Below, in pieces: positions 45,138 through 54,077 of a DNA stretch of 60,468 bases (within the stretch, counting starts at the first letter, position 1; every line of letters starts with the position of its first letter). The stretch lies in assembly GCA_026126105.1 (NCBI GenBank), contig JAHCJV010000029.1:1-60468 (forward strand). The letters are read 5' to 3'. A program made the translations under genes and the position numbers. Under the pieces are notes generated by a model. The model worked only from the letters and a program-made list of their open reading frames with translations, made no database searches and was not told the DNA's origin. Source of the stretch: Enhydrobacter sp. (lineage in GTDB: Bacteria > Pseudomonadota > Alphaproteobacteria > Reyranellales > Reyranellaceae).

Positions 45138-45467
45138 ATGGCCATGAACATCCCCATCGACACCGTCATGCAGGCGCTCGCCGTACCGACCCGACGGGCG
45201 GTGTTCGAGCGCATCGTCCGATCCGGCGAGATCACCGTGGTCGAGCTGACCCGCGGCAGCGGCGTGACCCAGGGAGCCATCTCCCAGCATCTGAAATCAC
45301 TCAAGCAGGCGGGCCTCGTGGTCGAACGCCCCGAGGGCCGCAACGCCTATTACCGCGCCCGGCCCGAAGGGCTCGAGCCGCTGGTCGACTGGATGGGCCA
45401 CTACGGCGCCTTCTGGCGCGACCGCTTTGCCGATCTCCGCACCCTCCTGAAGGACATCGATCCATGA
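45138..45467 (+). CDS. ArsR-family transcriptional regulator (second copy of module)
   Basis: A 109-residue winged-helix protein. The DNA-reading region is ITVVELTRGSGVTQGAISQHLKSLKQAGLVVERPEGRNAYY, the usual ArsR pattern, without metal-binding cysteines. It has the same partners as the regulator at 33.7 kb but is clearly diverged from it. It starts at ATG 45138 or 45144 and overlaps the SRPBCC gene by four bases. Confidence 0.9.
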   Translation: MAMNIPIDTVMQALAVPTRRAVFERIVRSGEITVVELTRGSGVTQGAISQHLKSLKQAGLVVERPEGRNAYYRARPEGLEPLVDWMGHYGAFWRDRFADLRTLLKDIDP

Positions 45468-45934
45468 CCGACATCGCATCCGACACCACCACGCCCACGA
45501 GGGACATCGTGGTCGAGCAGGTCTTCCCGCACGCGCCGGAGACGATCTGGAAGGCGCTGACCACCGGCGCCCTGATCGGCCGCTGGCTGATGGCGCCGAC
45601 CGGGTTCGAGCCGGTGCAGGGCAACCGCTTCACCTTCCAGACCAAGGCCGGCGGGGCGTGGGATGGGGTCATCCAGTGCGAGGTGCTGGAGGTGATCCCG
45701 AACCGGCGCTTCGTCTATAGCTGGAAAGGCGGGCACGAGGACAATGTCGGCTACGGCGCGCCGCTCGACACGGTCGTCACCTGGACGCTCTCCCCGACTG
45801 CCAATGGCACGCGCGTGCGCCTCGTCCATGCCGGCTTCGTCGTGCCGAAGAATCAGTCGGCGCTCGAGACCATGGGCAACGGATGGAAGAAGGTCATCGC
45901 GAGCCTCGGCACCATCGCCGACGAACAGGCCTGA
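45464..45934 (+). CDS. SRPBCC/AHSA1-domain protein
   Basis: A 156-residue protein of the AHSA1-like family: IVVEQVFPHAPETIWKALTTGALIGRWLM, GGAWDGVIQCEVLEVIPNRRFVYSW and the terminal GNGWKKVI. Probably binds a hydrophobic small molecule. ATG at 45464 overlaps the regulator stop (ATGA), and 12 bases separate it from GFA. Confidence 0.88.
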   Translation: MTDIASDTTTPTRDIVVEQVFPHAPETIWKALTTGALIGRWLMAPTGFEPVQGNRFTFQTKAGGAWDGVIQCEVLEVIPNRRFVYSWKGGHEDNVGYGAPLDTVVTWTLSPTANGTRVRLVHAGFVVPKNQSALETMGNGWKKVIASLGTIADEQA

Positions 45935-45946
45935 CAGGAGAGAAGA

Positions 45947-46363
45947 ATGAGCAACGCTTACACTGGCGGCTGCGCCTGCGGCGCGGTCCGCTACGAAATC
46001 TCGGCCGAGCCGATCTTCATGAACCACTGCCAGTGCCGCGACTGCCAGCAAGTGAGCGGAACCGGGCATGGCTCCTACCTGACGTTCCCGTCGCGCACGG
46101 AGGTCGAGGTCGCGGGCGCCGCGACGGAATGGGACTCCGTCGCCGACAGCGGCGCCGTAAAGACGCGCGGCTTCTGCCCCGCCTGCGGTTCGCCGGTCTA
46201 TCTCACATTCGCGGCGATGCCCGACCTGTTCACCGTGCACGCCGCGAGCCTCGACGATCCGAGCCGGTTCGCACCGCAGATGACGACTTACGCCGTGCGC
46301 GGTCCCGCCTGGGACCACCTCGATCCGGACCTGCCGAAAGCCGAGAAGATGCCGGCCAATTGA
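45947..46363 (+). CDS. GFA family zinc protein
   Basis: A 138-residue protein with the cysteine set CACG, CQCRDCQ and CPACG that binds zinc in the GFA family. Here, unlike at 34.5 kb, it is last in the ArsR-SRPBCC operon, with AGGAGAGAAG before the ATG. The catalytic role of the family is unsettled. Confidence 0.9.
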   Translation: MSNAYTGGCACGAVRYEISAEPIFMNHCQCRDCQQVSGTGHGSYLTFPSRTEVEVAGAATEWDSVADSGAVKTRGFCPACGSPVYLTFAAMPDLFTVHAASLDDPSRFAPQMTTYAVRGPAWDHLDPDLPKAEKMPAN

Positions 46364-46384
46364 GAAACCCGGGCGTTCGGCGCG

Positions 46385-46780
46385 CTAATAATACCAGCCC
46401 CCGGGATAGCCGCCCCACGGGCCCCAGTCCCAGGTCGCCATCATCGCGTTGGCGGCCATGGCCTGCTCGTCGGCCAGGTTCTTCTGCAGGACATTGAAAT
46501 TATACGTGCCGTAGGCCTTCTGATCGCCCACATAGAGGCAGCCGCAGACGGTCGGATCCGGGTAGGCGTAGAAGGTGCGGCCGTCGCGGGTTTCGCGGGC
46601 GAACTTGTTGGGCGGCAACTGCTTGAAGGCGGCTTGCCGGGCCGGCGTGTTGACCGGCACGATCCTGAATCCGGCCGCCGCCAGCATGTCTTCCCTCTGG
46701 GAAATCTTCTGCTGCGGGCTCTGACAGCCAGCCGCAGCGAGCGTCCCCAGAACGATGAGCGTTGCTCCGAGCTTGTTCAA
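46385..46780 (-). CDS. Hypothetical lipoprotein
   Basis: A 131-residue precursor. A signal peptide (MNKLGATLIVLGTLAAAGC) leads to lipobox AAGC at cysteine 19. The mature part has an NKFARE segment, PTVCGCLYVGDQKAYG with two cysteines, and a C-terminal Trp/Gly/Tyr-rich tail. I prefer the TTG at 46780, because GGAGGACGGCA lies just before it; an ATG at 46840 would put an unusual 20 residues in front. Function unknown; convergent to GFA and divergent from the HEAT-repeat gene. Confidence 0.75.
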   Translation of the reverse strand: MNKLGATLIVLGTLAAAGCQSPQQKISQREDMLAAAGFRIVPVNTPARQAAFKQLPPNKFARETRDGRTFYAYPDPTVCGCLYVGDQKAYGTYNFNVLQKNLADEQAMAANAMMATWDWGPWGGYPGGWYY

Positions 46781-46939
46781 TGCCGTCCTCCAGGACCGTT
46801 GGTCGGTCTTTTCCCATTGTGCGCAGGCGCTCGCGTACATCAATCCCTCTTGTCCGGCGTTCCGCTTCCGGCCGATGCTGGCCAAGGAGAAACGTCGTGG
46901 GACGGCGACACATGCTGCGAATCCGTGCGTAAGAGTCGA

Positions 46940-47743
46940 GTGACCGGACGCCAGCTCGATCTCTTTTCCGGTGTCCCCTTGTCGACTGGGCCGTCCTCGC
47001 CGGGACCCGCGCGACAACCCGTGCGCGCGGCGGCCGAAATGGACGACGCGGCCCTGATCGCAGCGATCGGCGAAGCGGGCCTCGCCGACTGCTCCGGCCT
47101 GGCGGCGGAAATCGGGCGTCGTCGACTTGCTGCAGCCGTCCCTGCCCTCGCGGCGCTCAGCCGGCGATTCGCGGGATTCGGAATCGACCGCATCGTGCCC
47201 GAGCAGAAGGCCGCGCTCGGCGCCCTGGCAGAAATCGGCGGTCCCGAGGCCGCGCACGTCGTGGCCGAGACGATCGCCCGCGCCGTCGTGCAGGGACCCA
47301 CACTGTCCGTCGCGCTCGACGCCGCCGCCCGCTTGCACGCGCGCTTGCCGGGCAACGTGCTGGCCGTGCTGCTGCGCCATGGCGATGCAGCCGTGCGGAG
47401 CGCGGCCTGCCGGTGCGCGCGCCGCGCTCCGGAAATCCACGCGCTCCTGACGACGCTGCTCGTCGACAGCGACCGCATCGTTGCGGGGTCGGCGGCGTGC
47501 GCGCTTGGACGGCTCGGGCGCGTCGAAGCCCGCGCGGCTCTCAAGCGGATGCTGCGTGAAGCGCCGTCCAGCGACGTCATCGACTCCGTGTCGGCGATCG
47601 CCGACAAGGAGTGCATGATCCTGCTCGGCCGCCTTGCCCGCACCCGCGCGGATCTGGCGGATGCCGCGGTCGACGCTCTCGAAAGCATCGATCATCCCCG
47701 TGCCGCCGAGATCCTGTCGGCGATATCGCGTCGCCCGTCGTAG
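46940..47743 (+). CDS. HEAT-repeat-like alpha-solenoid protein
   Basis: A 267-residue protein built of helical repeats of about 30 residues rich in Ala/Leu/Val (ALGALAEIGGPEAAHVVAETIARAV, RSAACRCARRAPEIHALLTTLL, SAACALGRLGRVEARAALKRMLRE). Such solenoids bind proteins. No catalytic motif is visible. The GTG at 46940 is my choice; GTG at 46925 is also possible. The start RQLDLFSGVPLS is proline-rich and probably flexible. Not in an operon. Confidence 0.75.
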   Translation: MTGRQLDLFSGVPLSTGPSSPGPARQPVRAAAEMDDAALIAAIGEAGLADCSGLAAEIGRRRLAAAVPALAALSRRFAGFGIDRIVPEQKAALGALAEIGGPEAAHVVAETIARAVVQGPTLSVALDAAARLHARLPGNVLAVLLRHGDAAVRSAACRCARRAPEIHALLTTLLVDSDRIVAGSAACALGRLGRVEARAALKRMLREAPSSDVIDSVSAIADKECMILLGRLARTRADLADAAVDALESIDHPRAAEILSAISRRPS

Positions 47744-47749
47744 ACTCCG

Positions 47750-48733
47750 CTACGGCACCGCGGCGACCGACTCCGTGCGGCCGCTCTTGACCGACCGGCA
47801 CACCGCCTCGAACGCGGCTACGGTGGCGATCATGTCGGCATCGCCGATCGGATAGGGCGCCCGGCCCTCGATCGCGTCGGCGAAGGCCTCCAGCTCGAGC
47901 CGCAGCGTGTCGACCGGCGGGAACGTCTGTCGCCGCGGGCTCGCCTGCCCGCCCTCATGCACGACCAGCGTGTCCTCCTGCAGCATCTCGGCCGAGCGCT
48001 GCGTGCCGAACAGGTGCAGGCGCCAGTAGAACGGCGTGGCACGCACCGCGCTCAAGGTTCCGGTCACCTCGTTCTCGAAGTGCAGCAGCGTGGACAGCGT
48101 GTCGAGCGGTGCGGGCGCGGGCTTGCGCGAGACCAGTTGGGCATGGACCGAGCGCACCGGGCCCAGAAGCGACACGAAGGCGTCGAGCACATGCACGCCA
48201 GTCCCCGTCATGCCGCCGGCCGGCGATTCCTCCGGATCGCTGCGCCACGGCCCGAAGTTGGCGGAGGAGTTCGCGTTGCTGAAATGGCCCTCGACATGCA
48301 GCAGCTCGCCCAGCTCGCCCACCGCCACCAGCCGCTTCATCTCGCCGAGCGCCGGCAGGAAGCGCCGGTTGTGGCCGACGGCCAGCAGCGTGCCCGCCTT
48401 GCGAGCGGCGCCGACCGCCGCAACGGCGTCGGCCGCCGTCAGGGTCAGCGGCTTCTCGCAGAACACCGGCTTGCCAGCCGCCGCAACCGCCTCGATCTCG
48501 GTGCGGTGCAGGGAGTGCGGCGTCGCCAGCACGACCGCCTGCACGGCGGGATCGGCCAGCATCGCGGCGAGCGTCGGCGACAGCGCGAGCCCGTGGCGCC
48601 GGGCGATCTCCTGCTTCGACGCAGGGTCGCGCGCGACCCCATGAACGAAGCGAATCCGCTCGCTCTTGCCCTGCACCGCTTCGACCAGCACGTTGCCCCA
48701 CCAGCCCAACCCGACGATCCCGGCGTCGATCAT
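47750..48733 (-). CDS. Gfo/Idh/MocA-family oxidoreductase
   Basis: A 327-residue NAD(P)-dependent sugar-type dehydrogenase. The N-terminal Rossmann motif GIVGLGWWG is at residues 5-13, and the family motif FCEKPLTLT near 92-100 contains the catalytic lysine. The C-terminal substrate domain (VHVLDAF, TLLHFENEVTGTL) is standard. The substrate is unknown. Start at 48733, with GGGAAGC upstream. Converges with the HEAT-repeat gene (6-base gap). Confidence 0.9.
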   Translation of the reverse strand: MIDAGIVGLGWWGNVLVEAVQGKSERIRFVHGVARDPASKQEIARRHGLALSPTLAAMLADPAVQAVVLATPHSLHRTEIEAVAAAGKPVFCEKPLTLTAADAVAAVGAARKAGTLLAVGHNRRFLPALGEMKRLVAVGELGELLHVEGHFSNANSSANFGPWRSDPEESPAGGMTGTGVHVLDAFVSLLGPVRSVHAQLVSRKPAPAPLDTLSTLLHFENEVTGTLSAVRATPFYWRLHLFGTQRSAEMLQEDTLVVHEGGQASPRRQTFPPVDTLRLELEAFADAIEGRAPYPIGDADMIATVAAFEAVCRSVKSGRTESVAAVP

Positions 48734-48866
48734 GCGCGCTTCCCCTCTTCCAGTTGTTTCGGCTTGCCGTTGCGGTCGGCCCGACCGATACGGATACACC
48801 AGCAAGGATATGCAGGAAATGCCGTGACCCGGTTGACGCGCCGGTCAATTGCCTTGCGTCGCCGCG

Positions 48867-50495
48867 CTACGCGCCCGGATGCAGGCCCGGCGCTTCCTGG
48901 CCCGTCCTCGCGACGTACTCCGTGTAGCCGCCGCCGTACTGGTGGACGCCCTCGGGCGTCAGCTCCAGCACGCGGTTGGAGAGCGCGGCCAGGAACCGCC
49001 GGTCGTGGCTCACGAACAGCATGGTGCCCTCGAACTCGGCCAGCGCCTCGACCAGCATCTCCTTGGTCGCCATGTCGAGATGGTTGGTCGGCTCGTCGAG
49101 CACCAGGAAGTTGGGCGGATCGAACAGCATCTTGGCCATCACCAGGCGCGCCTTCTCGCCGCCCGACAGCACGCGGCACGGCTTCTCGACATCGTCGCCG
49201 GAGAAGCCGAAGCAGCCGGCGAGCGACTTCAGCGCGCCCGTGCCGGCCTGCGGGAACGAGCTGTCCAGCGATTCGAACACCGTCTCGTCGCCGTCCAGCA
49301 GGTCCATCGAATGCTGCGCAAAGTAGCCCATGCGCACGCTGGCACCGAGCGTCACGCTGCCCTCGTCCGGCCCGGTCTCGCCCGCCACGAGCTTCAGCAG
49401 AGTGGACTTCCCCGCGCCGTTGGCGCCCAGCACGCACCAGCGCTCCTGGCGCCGCAGCCGGAGATCGAGGCCCTCATAGATCGGCTGTGCGCCGTAGCCC
49501 TTGTGCACGCTCTTGAAGCTCACGACGTCATCGCCCGAGCGCGGCGGGCTGCGGAACTCGAAACGCACCGACTGGCGGCGCCGCGGCGGCTCGACCTTCT
49601 CGATCTTGTCGAGCTTCTTCACTCGGCTCTGCACCTGCGCGGCATGCGAGGCGCGCGCCTTGAAGCGCTCGATGAACTTGATCTCCTTGGCCAGCATCGC
49701 CTGCTGGCGCTCGTATTGCGCCTGGCGCTGCCGCTCGCTCAGCGCGCGCTGCTCCTCGTAGAAATCGAAGTTGCCCGAATAGGTGATCAGCGCGCCGCCG
49801 TCGATCTCCACCACCTTGCCCACGATGCGGTTCATGAACTCGCGGTCGTGCGACGTCATCAGCAGCGCGCCGTCGTACTTCTTCAGGAAATCCTCGAGCC
49901 AGATCAGGCTTTCCAGATCGAGATGGTTCGAGGGCTCGTCGAGCAGCATGCCGTCGGGCCGCATCAGCAGGATGCGCGCAAGCGCCACCCGCATCTTCCA
50001 GCCGCCGGAGAGCAGGCCGACATCGCCGTCCATGCGCTCCTGGCTGAAGCTCAAGCCGGCGAGCACCTCGCGCGCCCGCGCCTCCAGCGCATAGCCGTCG
50101 AGCTCCTCGAACCGCCCCTGCACCTCGCCATAGCGCTCGACGAGCGCGTCCATATTGTCGCCCTGCTCCGGATCGGCCATCGCCGCCTCGAGCGCCGCGA
50201 TCTCGGTGGCGAGCGCACTCACCGGCCCGACGCCCTCCATCACCGCCGCGACCGCGCTCATGCCCGACATCTCGCCGACATCCTGGCTGAAATAGCCGAT
50301 CGTCATGCCGGCATCGACCGTCAGCTGGCCGTCGTCGGGCTGCTCCTGCCCGGCGATCATGCGGAACAGCGTCGTCTTGCCCGCGCCGTTGGGCCCGACC
50401 AGCCCCACCTTCTCGCCCTTCTGGATACCCATCGACGCATCGATGAACAGGATCTGATGGCCGTGCTGCTTGCTGATGTTGTCGAGACGAATCAT
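48867..50495 (-). CDS. ABC-F family ATPase
   Basis: A 542-residue cytoplasmic protein with two ATPase domains and no membrane segments. Walker A motifs GPNGAGKTTLFR and GANGAGKSTLLK, signature motifs LSGGWKMRVALARIL and LSGGEKARLVMAKML, and Walker B LLDEPSNHLD and LDEPTNHLD identify it. The basic linker between domains (FKARASHAAQVQSRVKKLDK) is the ribosome-contacting segment of ABC-F proteins. YheS/Uup-like members act in translation rather than transport. Start at 50495; sequence upstream in the frame is not conserved. Confidence 0.92.
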   Translation of the reverse strand: MIRLDNISKQHGHQILFIDASMGIQKGEKVGLVGPNGAGKTTLFRMIAGQEQPDDGQLTVDAGMTIGYFSQDVGEMSGMSAVAAVMEGVGPVSALATEIAALEAAMADPEQGDNMDALVERYGEVQGRFEELDGYALEARAREVLAGLSFSQERMDGDVGLLSGGWKMRVALARILLMRPDGMLLDEPSNHLDLESLIWLEDFLKKYDGALLMTSHDREFMNRIVGKVVEIDGGALITYSGNFDFYEEQRALSERQRQAQYERQQAMLAKEIKFIERFKARASHAAQVQSRVKKLDKIEKVEPPRRRQSVRFEFRSPPRSGDDVVSFKSVHKGYGAQPIYEGLDLRLRRQERWCVLGANGAGKSTLLKLVAGETGPDEGSVTLGASVRMGYFAQHSMDLLDGDETVFESLDSSFPQAGTGALKSLAGCFGFSGDDVEKPCRVLSGGEKARLVMAKMLFDPPNFLVLDEPTNHLDMATKEMLVEALAEFEGTMLFVSHDRRFLAALSNRVLELTPEGVHQYGGGYTEYVARTGQEAPGLHPGA

Positions 50496-50622
50496 GGCGC
50501 CGTGCTGACGGCAAATGCGCCCCAACGCAAGCCACAGGCCGGTCGCAATATTGCGGCCGATTGTCCTCGTCAGACGACGCCGGCCCAGCGCAGGCCACGC
50601 GCGCCGCCGTCGGCATTGACGA

Positions 50623-51615
50623 TCACCCCTGGGCCGGCCCGCCGCTGCGATACTGCGTCGGCGAGGCGCCGAATCGTCGACGGAAGCAGCGGTTGAAGTA
50701 AGATACCTCGTTGAAGCCACAGGCCAGCGCGATCTCGCTGACCTTCACGTGGTTGTAGCTGCGGCTGGCCAGCATGCTGCGCGCCCTCTGTAGCCTCAGC
50801 TCGAGCACGCGCTCGGTGAAGCTCGAGCCGCCCTCGAAAAGGATGTCCTGGAGGTAGCGGGCCGAGATGCCGAGGCGGTGCGCCAAGGCCTGCGACGAGA
50901 ACTCGGGCCGGGAAAAGTTCTTGCGGATCTCCGCGACGATCTGTGCAAGACGCGCGGCGCGCAGGCCGCGCACCCGGGCGATCTCCGTGCTGTCACGCTG
51001 ACCGCCGACAGCCAACGCGACAAGGTCCAGGACGGTCGTGGCGATGTGCTGGTCGACGGCCTGGTCTGCACCCACTCGCTGGTCGCTGATCAGGTCGATA
51101 TAGCCCGCCAGCAGCCGGACGGCCGGACTGTTCGCGTCGAAGGCATTCACCACGAGGTCTTCCGCTTCGGGCACGAGATCGAGAAGCGTATCGCGGTCGA
51201 GCATCACGCTGGCGAAGTCGAGGTCTCCGCCGGTGCGTGCAAACGCCGGTTCACAGCCGTTCAGCAGCAGCGCCTGGCCGGATGAGTAGACCGCCGCGCG
51301 CCGGGATTGCTCCATCGAGATGGCGGCGCTCCGGCGCACGACGCCGAAATGAAAGCCGATGTCGGGCGATGACGCGATGTGGCGCCGGGTACGGGCAAAC
51401 CGGTGCACTGTTCCCGATTGCCGCGACAGAGTCATTCCACACAGCAAGGTGAGCTCCAGCCGGCTGCGAAAGGGCCGGTCGGGAAGGTAGTCGACATCGA
51501 CCGGGTTGACCGCGCCTTCGAACAGGTTGCGCCATCGGTCTAGTCGTACCGCATCGTCAAGCCCGGCCGGCAGGTCTTTAGAATCGAACACGAGCCTCTG
51601 CGCGACTTCCGCCAT
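50623..51615 (-). CDS. AraC-family transcriptional regulator
   Basis: A 330-residue regulator. The C-terminal two helix-turn-helix units start about residue 225: SSQALAHRLGISARYLQDILFEGGSSFTERVLELRLQRA and VSEIALACGFNEVSYFNRCFRRRFGASPTQYR, the AraC/XylS signature. The N-terminal 200 residues resemble the AraC-binding-like domain of ring-degradation regulators (SGTVHRFARTRRHIA). Divergent from the RTX protein, 222 bases away, so it may control it; that is inference. Confidence 0.9.
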   Translation of the reverse strand: MAEVAQRLVFDSKDLPAGLDDAVRLDRWRNLFEGAVNPVDVDYLPDRPFRSRLELTLLCGMTLSRQSGTVHRFARTRRHIASSPDIGFHFGVVRRSAAISMEQSRRAAVYSSGQALLLNGCEPAFARTGGDLDFASVMLDRDTLLDLVPEAEDLVVNAFDANSPAVRLLAGYIDLISDQRVGADQAVDQHIATTVLDLVALAVGGQRDSTEIARVRGLRAARLAQIVAEIRKNFSRPEFSSQALAHRLGISARYLQDILFEGGSSFTERVLELRLQRARSMLASRSYNHVKVSEIALACGFNEVSYFNRCFRRRFGASPTQYRSGGPAQG

Positions 51616-51837
51616 TCGAGCTCCCCCATCGCCGCCGCCCCAGCCGGCGAAGATACAACGCGGAGCCGGTCGACGAAACTCAACCCTTCCGGGTGCACAC
51701 CGATTTCACATCGTCGCCTGAATCATTGCGCGCCAGTGCAAAGGCAGGTGCGCTTCAGGACAAGACAGTCCATCCCCGTCGTGGCATCAAAGCTGCGTCC
51801 CCTTTCCCACCCGAGCACTCGATCCGGAGGGCCTGCC

Positions 51838-53988
51838 ATGGCCGTCACCGTCACCGTTACGCGCAGCACCGAGGCTGCATTCCAGGCGAACACCGTGGAG
51901 TCGGGCACTCAGCTCTATCCCCAGGTGTTGGGACTATCCGGCGGCGGCTTCGTCATTTCGTACTTCGTCGACGACGTCAGCGGCGGCACGGCCGATGGCG
52001 CCTATGCCGATTTCTACAATGCCCAGGGCGATTGGCTGGCCAACCAGGAATTCGGCGGCGACGGATCGCTGGCGACCAACATCGCGCAGCTGACCGAGCT
52101 CAGTACCGGCGCCGTGCTCGCCGTCTGGCCGGAATATGCGGCGGGCGGAGGGCTTTTTCTGATCTCCGGAGTCGTCGAGCGGCAATACTCGCCGACCGGC
52201 TTTGCCCTGGGCAGCGGCTCGTCGATCGCGGAGCCCACCATCTTCTCCGTCCTCGGCGGGTCGTTCCATACCTACGCGTATGTCGCGGCCTTGAAGGAAG
52301 AAGGGGCCTTCGTTGCCGGCTACGATCTCGACGGCGTGACCTACTTCGGCCGCTGGTTCGATGACGGCTCGATGCCGTCCACCTTCGAGGAGATTTACAA
52401 TGTGGTGACCGGGCCGGATCCCGGCATCCCGAGCGCCTACGACCTCGAAGCGCTGGCCGACGGCGGCTACGTGATCACCTGGATCGAGGACCGCGCCGGC
52501 ACGAGGGATATGCACGCTCATATTTTCAACGCGAACGGCAGCAGCCGAAGCGGCGCCATCTCCCTGGGCCTGGTCTCCGGCGCACCGCAGGTGACCGCGC
52601 TGGACAATGGCAACTGGGCCGCCGTGTTCATGCAGACAGGATCGGGTGACCTGGTGCTGGAGGTCTTCGATGCGCTGGGCGGTGCGGTCACCGGCCAGAT
52701 CGAGATCGCCGACTACGCCACGAACTTCCAGCTGCCGAGCGTGACGACGCTGTCCAACGGCTGGATTCTTGTTGCCTGGAGCCATCCGCTCCTTCCGAAC
52801 GATTACGACGTCTATGCGCGCGTCTTCGACCAGAATGGCCAGCCGGTCCTCATCGACGGCGTCGAGCAGACCTTCATCATCAACCAGTCGAGCACCAGCG
52901 ACATCCCCGTCACGGTGGCCGGCCTGCTCAACGGCGCCTTCGTCGCGACCTGGCAGGACACCGAGACTGACGGCAGCGAGAACAGCATCTCGGCCAGCAT
53001 CACGACTTTCAACCGCACAGTGACGGGCGATCGCGCCCGGGACACCTTCGTCGGTGACGATCTGGTCGATACGATCCACGGCAACGGCGGCGACGACCAG
53101 CTGAGCGGCGGCGGCGGCAATGACACCATCGACGGAGGCGACGGCAACGACATCCTCGACGGTGGGACCGGGGATGACACCCTCACGGGCGGCATGGGGA
53201 ACGACAGGTTCCTGGTCGACAGCGCCCTCGACGTGGTGTCCGAAGCGGCCGGAGGCGGCAAGGACACCCTCATTGCCGCCACCAACTTCGAGCTTGCCGC
53301 AGGTCTCGAGATAGAGATCCTGCGGGCCGCTGACGGCTTCGCCGGAATGCTGGTCGGCAACGAGCTGGAGAACCGGATCTACGGAGGCGCTGGCCTCGAC
53401 GTGCTCGACGGGGGCGGCGGCGACGATATGCTGATCGGCGGCGGCGGCGACGACTTTTACATCGTGAACAATGCCGGGGTGACGATCCGCGAAGAGGCCG
53501 CCGGCGGTTACGACACTGTCCAATCGACCGTCTCCTACGTGCTGGGCGGTAACCTCGAGAAACTGATCCTGTCCGGCGGCGACCAGATCGACGGCACCGG
53601 CAACAAGCTGGCCAACGTCATCTTCGGCAACGGCATGGACAACGTGCTCGACGGCGGCGCCGGGAACGACGAGCTCTACGCGGGCGGCGGCGCCGACACC
53701 CTGATCGGGGGTAAAGGTGACGACCGGCTCGCAGGCGATGCCGGCTACGACACCTTCGTGTTCGGTCCGTCTTTCGGCCGCGACACGATCGTCGATTTCG
53801 AGGGTGGCCCCGCCACTGGAGACGTCATCACGTTCGACCACCGATTGTTCGCCGACTTCGCCGCGGTCATGGCCGACTCGATCGACGTCGCCGGCACCAC
53901 CGTCATCGTCCATGATGCCAAGAACGTCCTGATCCTGGCCGGCGTGCCGCTGGCAACGCTCCATGCCAACGACTTCGCATTCACCTAG
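51838..53988 (+). CDS. RTX-type calcium-binding protein, probably secreted
   Basis: A 716-residue protein. Residues 1-390 contain five to six blade-like repeats with a G-x-[FYW]-V-x2-W type core (GGGFVISYF, GGYVITWIED, NGWILVAWSH, NGAFVATWQD). From about 398, nonapeptides of the form GGxGxDxLx appear in groups (GNGGDDQLSGGGGNDTIDGG; again after 520 and 620), which bind calcium and mark type I secretion. The C-terminus is DFAFT, as in secreted RTX proteins. GGAGG lies 12 bases before the ATG. No type I secretion genes are in the window. Confidence 0.9.
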   Translation: MAVTVTVTRSTEAAFQANTVESGTQLYPQVLGLSGGGFVISYFVDDVSGGTADGAYADFYNAQGDWLANQEFGGDGSLATNIAQLTELSTGAVLAVWPEYAAGGGLFLISGVVERQYSPTGFALGSGSSIAEPTIFSVLGGSFHTYAYVAALKEEGAFVAGYDLDGVTYFGRWFDDGSMPSTFEEIYNVVTGPDPGIPSAYDLEALADGGYVITWIEDRAGTRDMHAHIFNANGSSRSGAISLGLVSGAPQVTALDNGNWAAVFMQTGSGDLVLEVFDALGGAVTGQIEIADYATNFQLPSVTTLSNGWILVAWSHPLLPNDYDVYARVFDQNGQPVLIDGVEQTFIINQSSTSDIPVTVAGLLNGAFVATWQDTETDGSENSISASITTFNRTVTGDRARDTFVGDDLVDTIHGNGGDDQLSGGGGNDTIDGGDGNDILDGGTGDDTLTGGMGNDRFLVDSALDVVSEAAGGGKDTLIAATNFELAAGLEIEILRAADGFAGMLVGNELENRIYGGAGLDVLDGGGGDDMLIGGGGDDFYIVNNAGVTIREEAAGGYDTVQSTVSYVLGGNLEKLILSGGDQIDGTGNKLANVIFGNGMDNVLDGGAGNDELYAGGGADTLIGGKGDDRLAGDAGYDTFVFGPSFGRDTIVDFEGGPATGDVITFDHRLFADFAAVMADSIDVAGTTVIVHDAKNVLILAGVPLATLHANDFAFT

Positions 53989-54077
53989 GGCTCTTGGAAG
54001 TCAACCGGCGCGGGAGGTTGCATGGTCGCCCGCCCCCGGGCTGATCGCTTACGGCATTGTCCCGACCGGGCGAGACG

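Noticed and set aside
45138..46363. Recent tandem-type duplication of the ArsR-SRPBCC-GFA set with the 33-35 kb copy
   Set aside because: The proteins share families but are too diverged, and gene order and strand differ, so a recent copy event is not supported.
51934..53964. A 676-codon minus-strand open frame
   Set aside because: Mirror of the RTX gene; repetitive only because the sense strand is.
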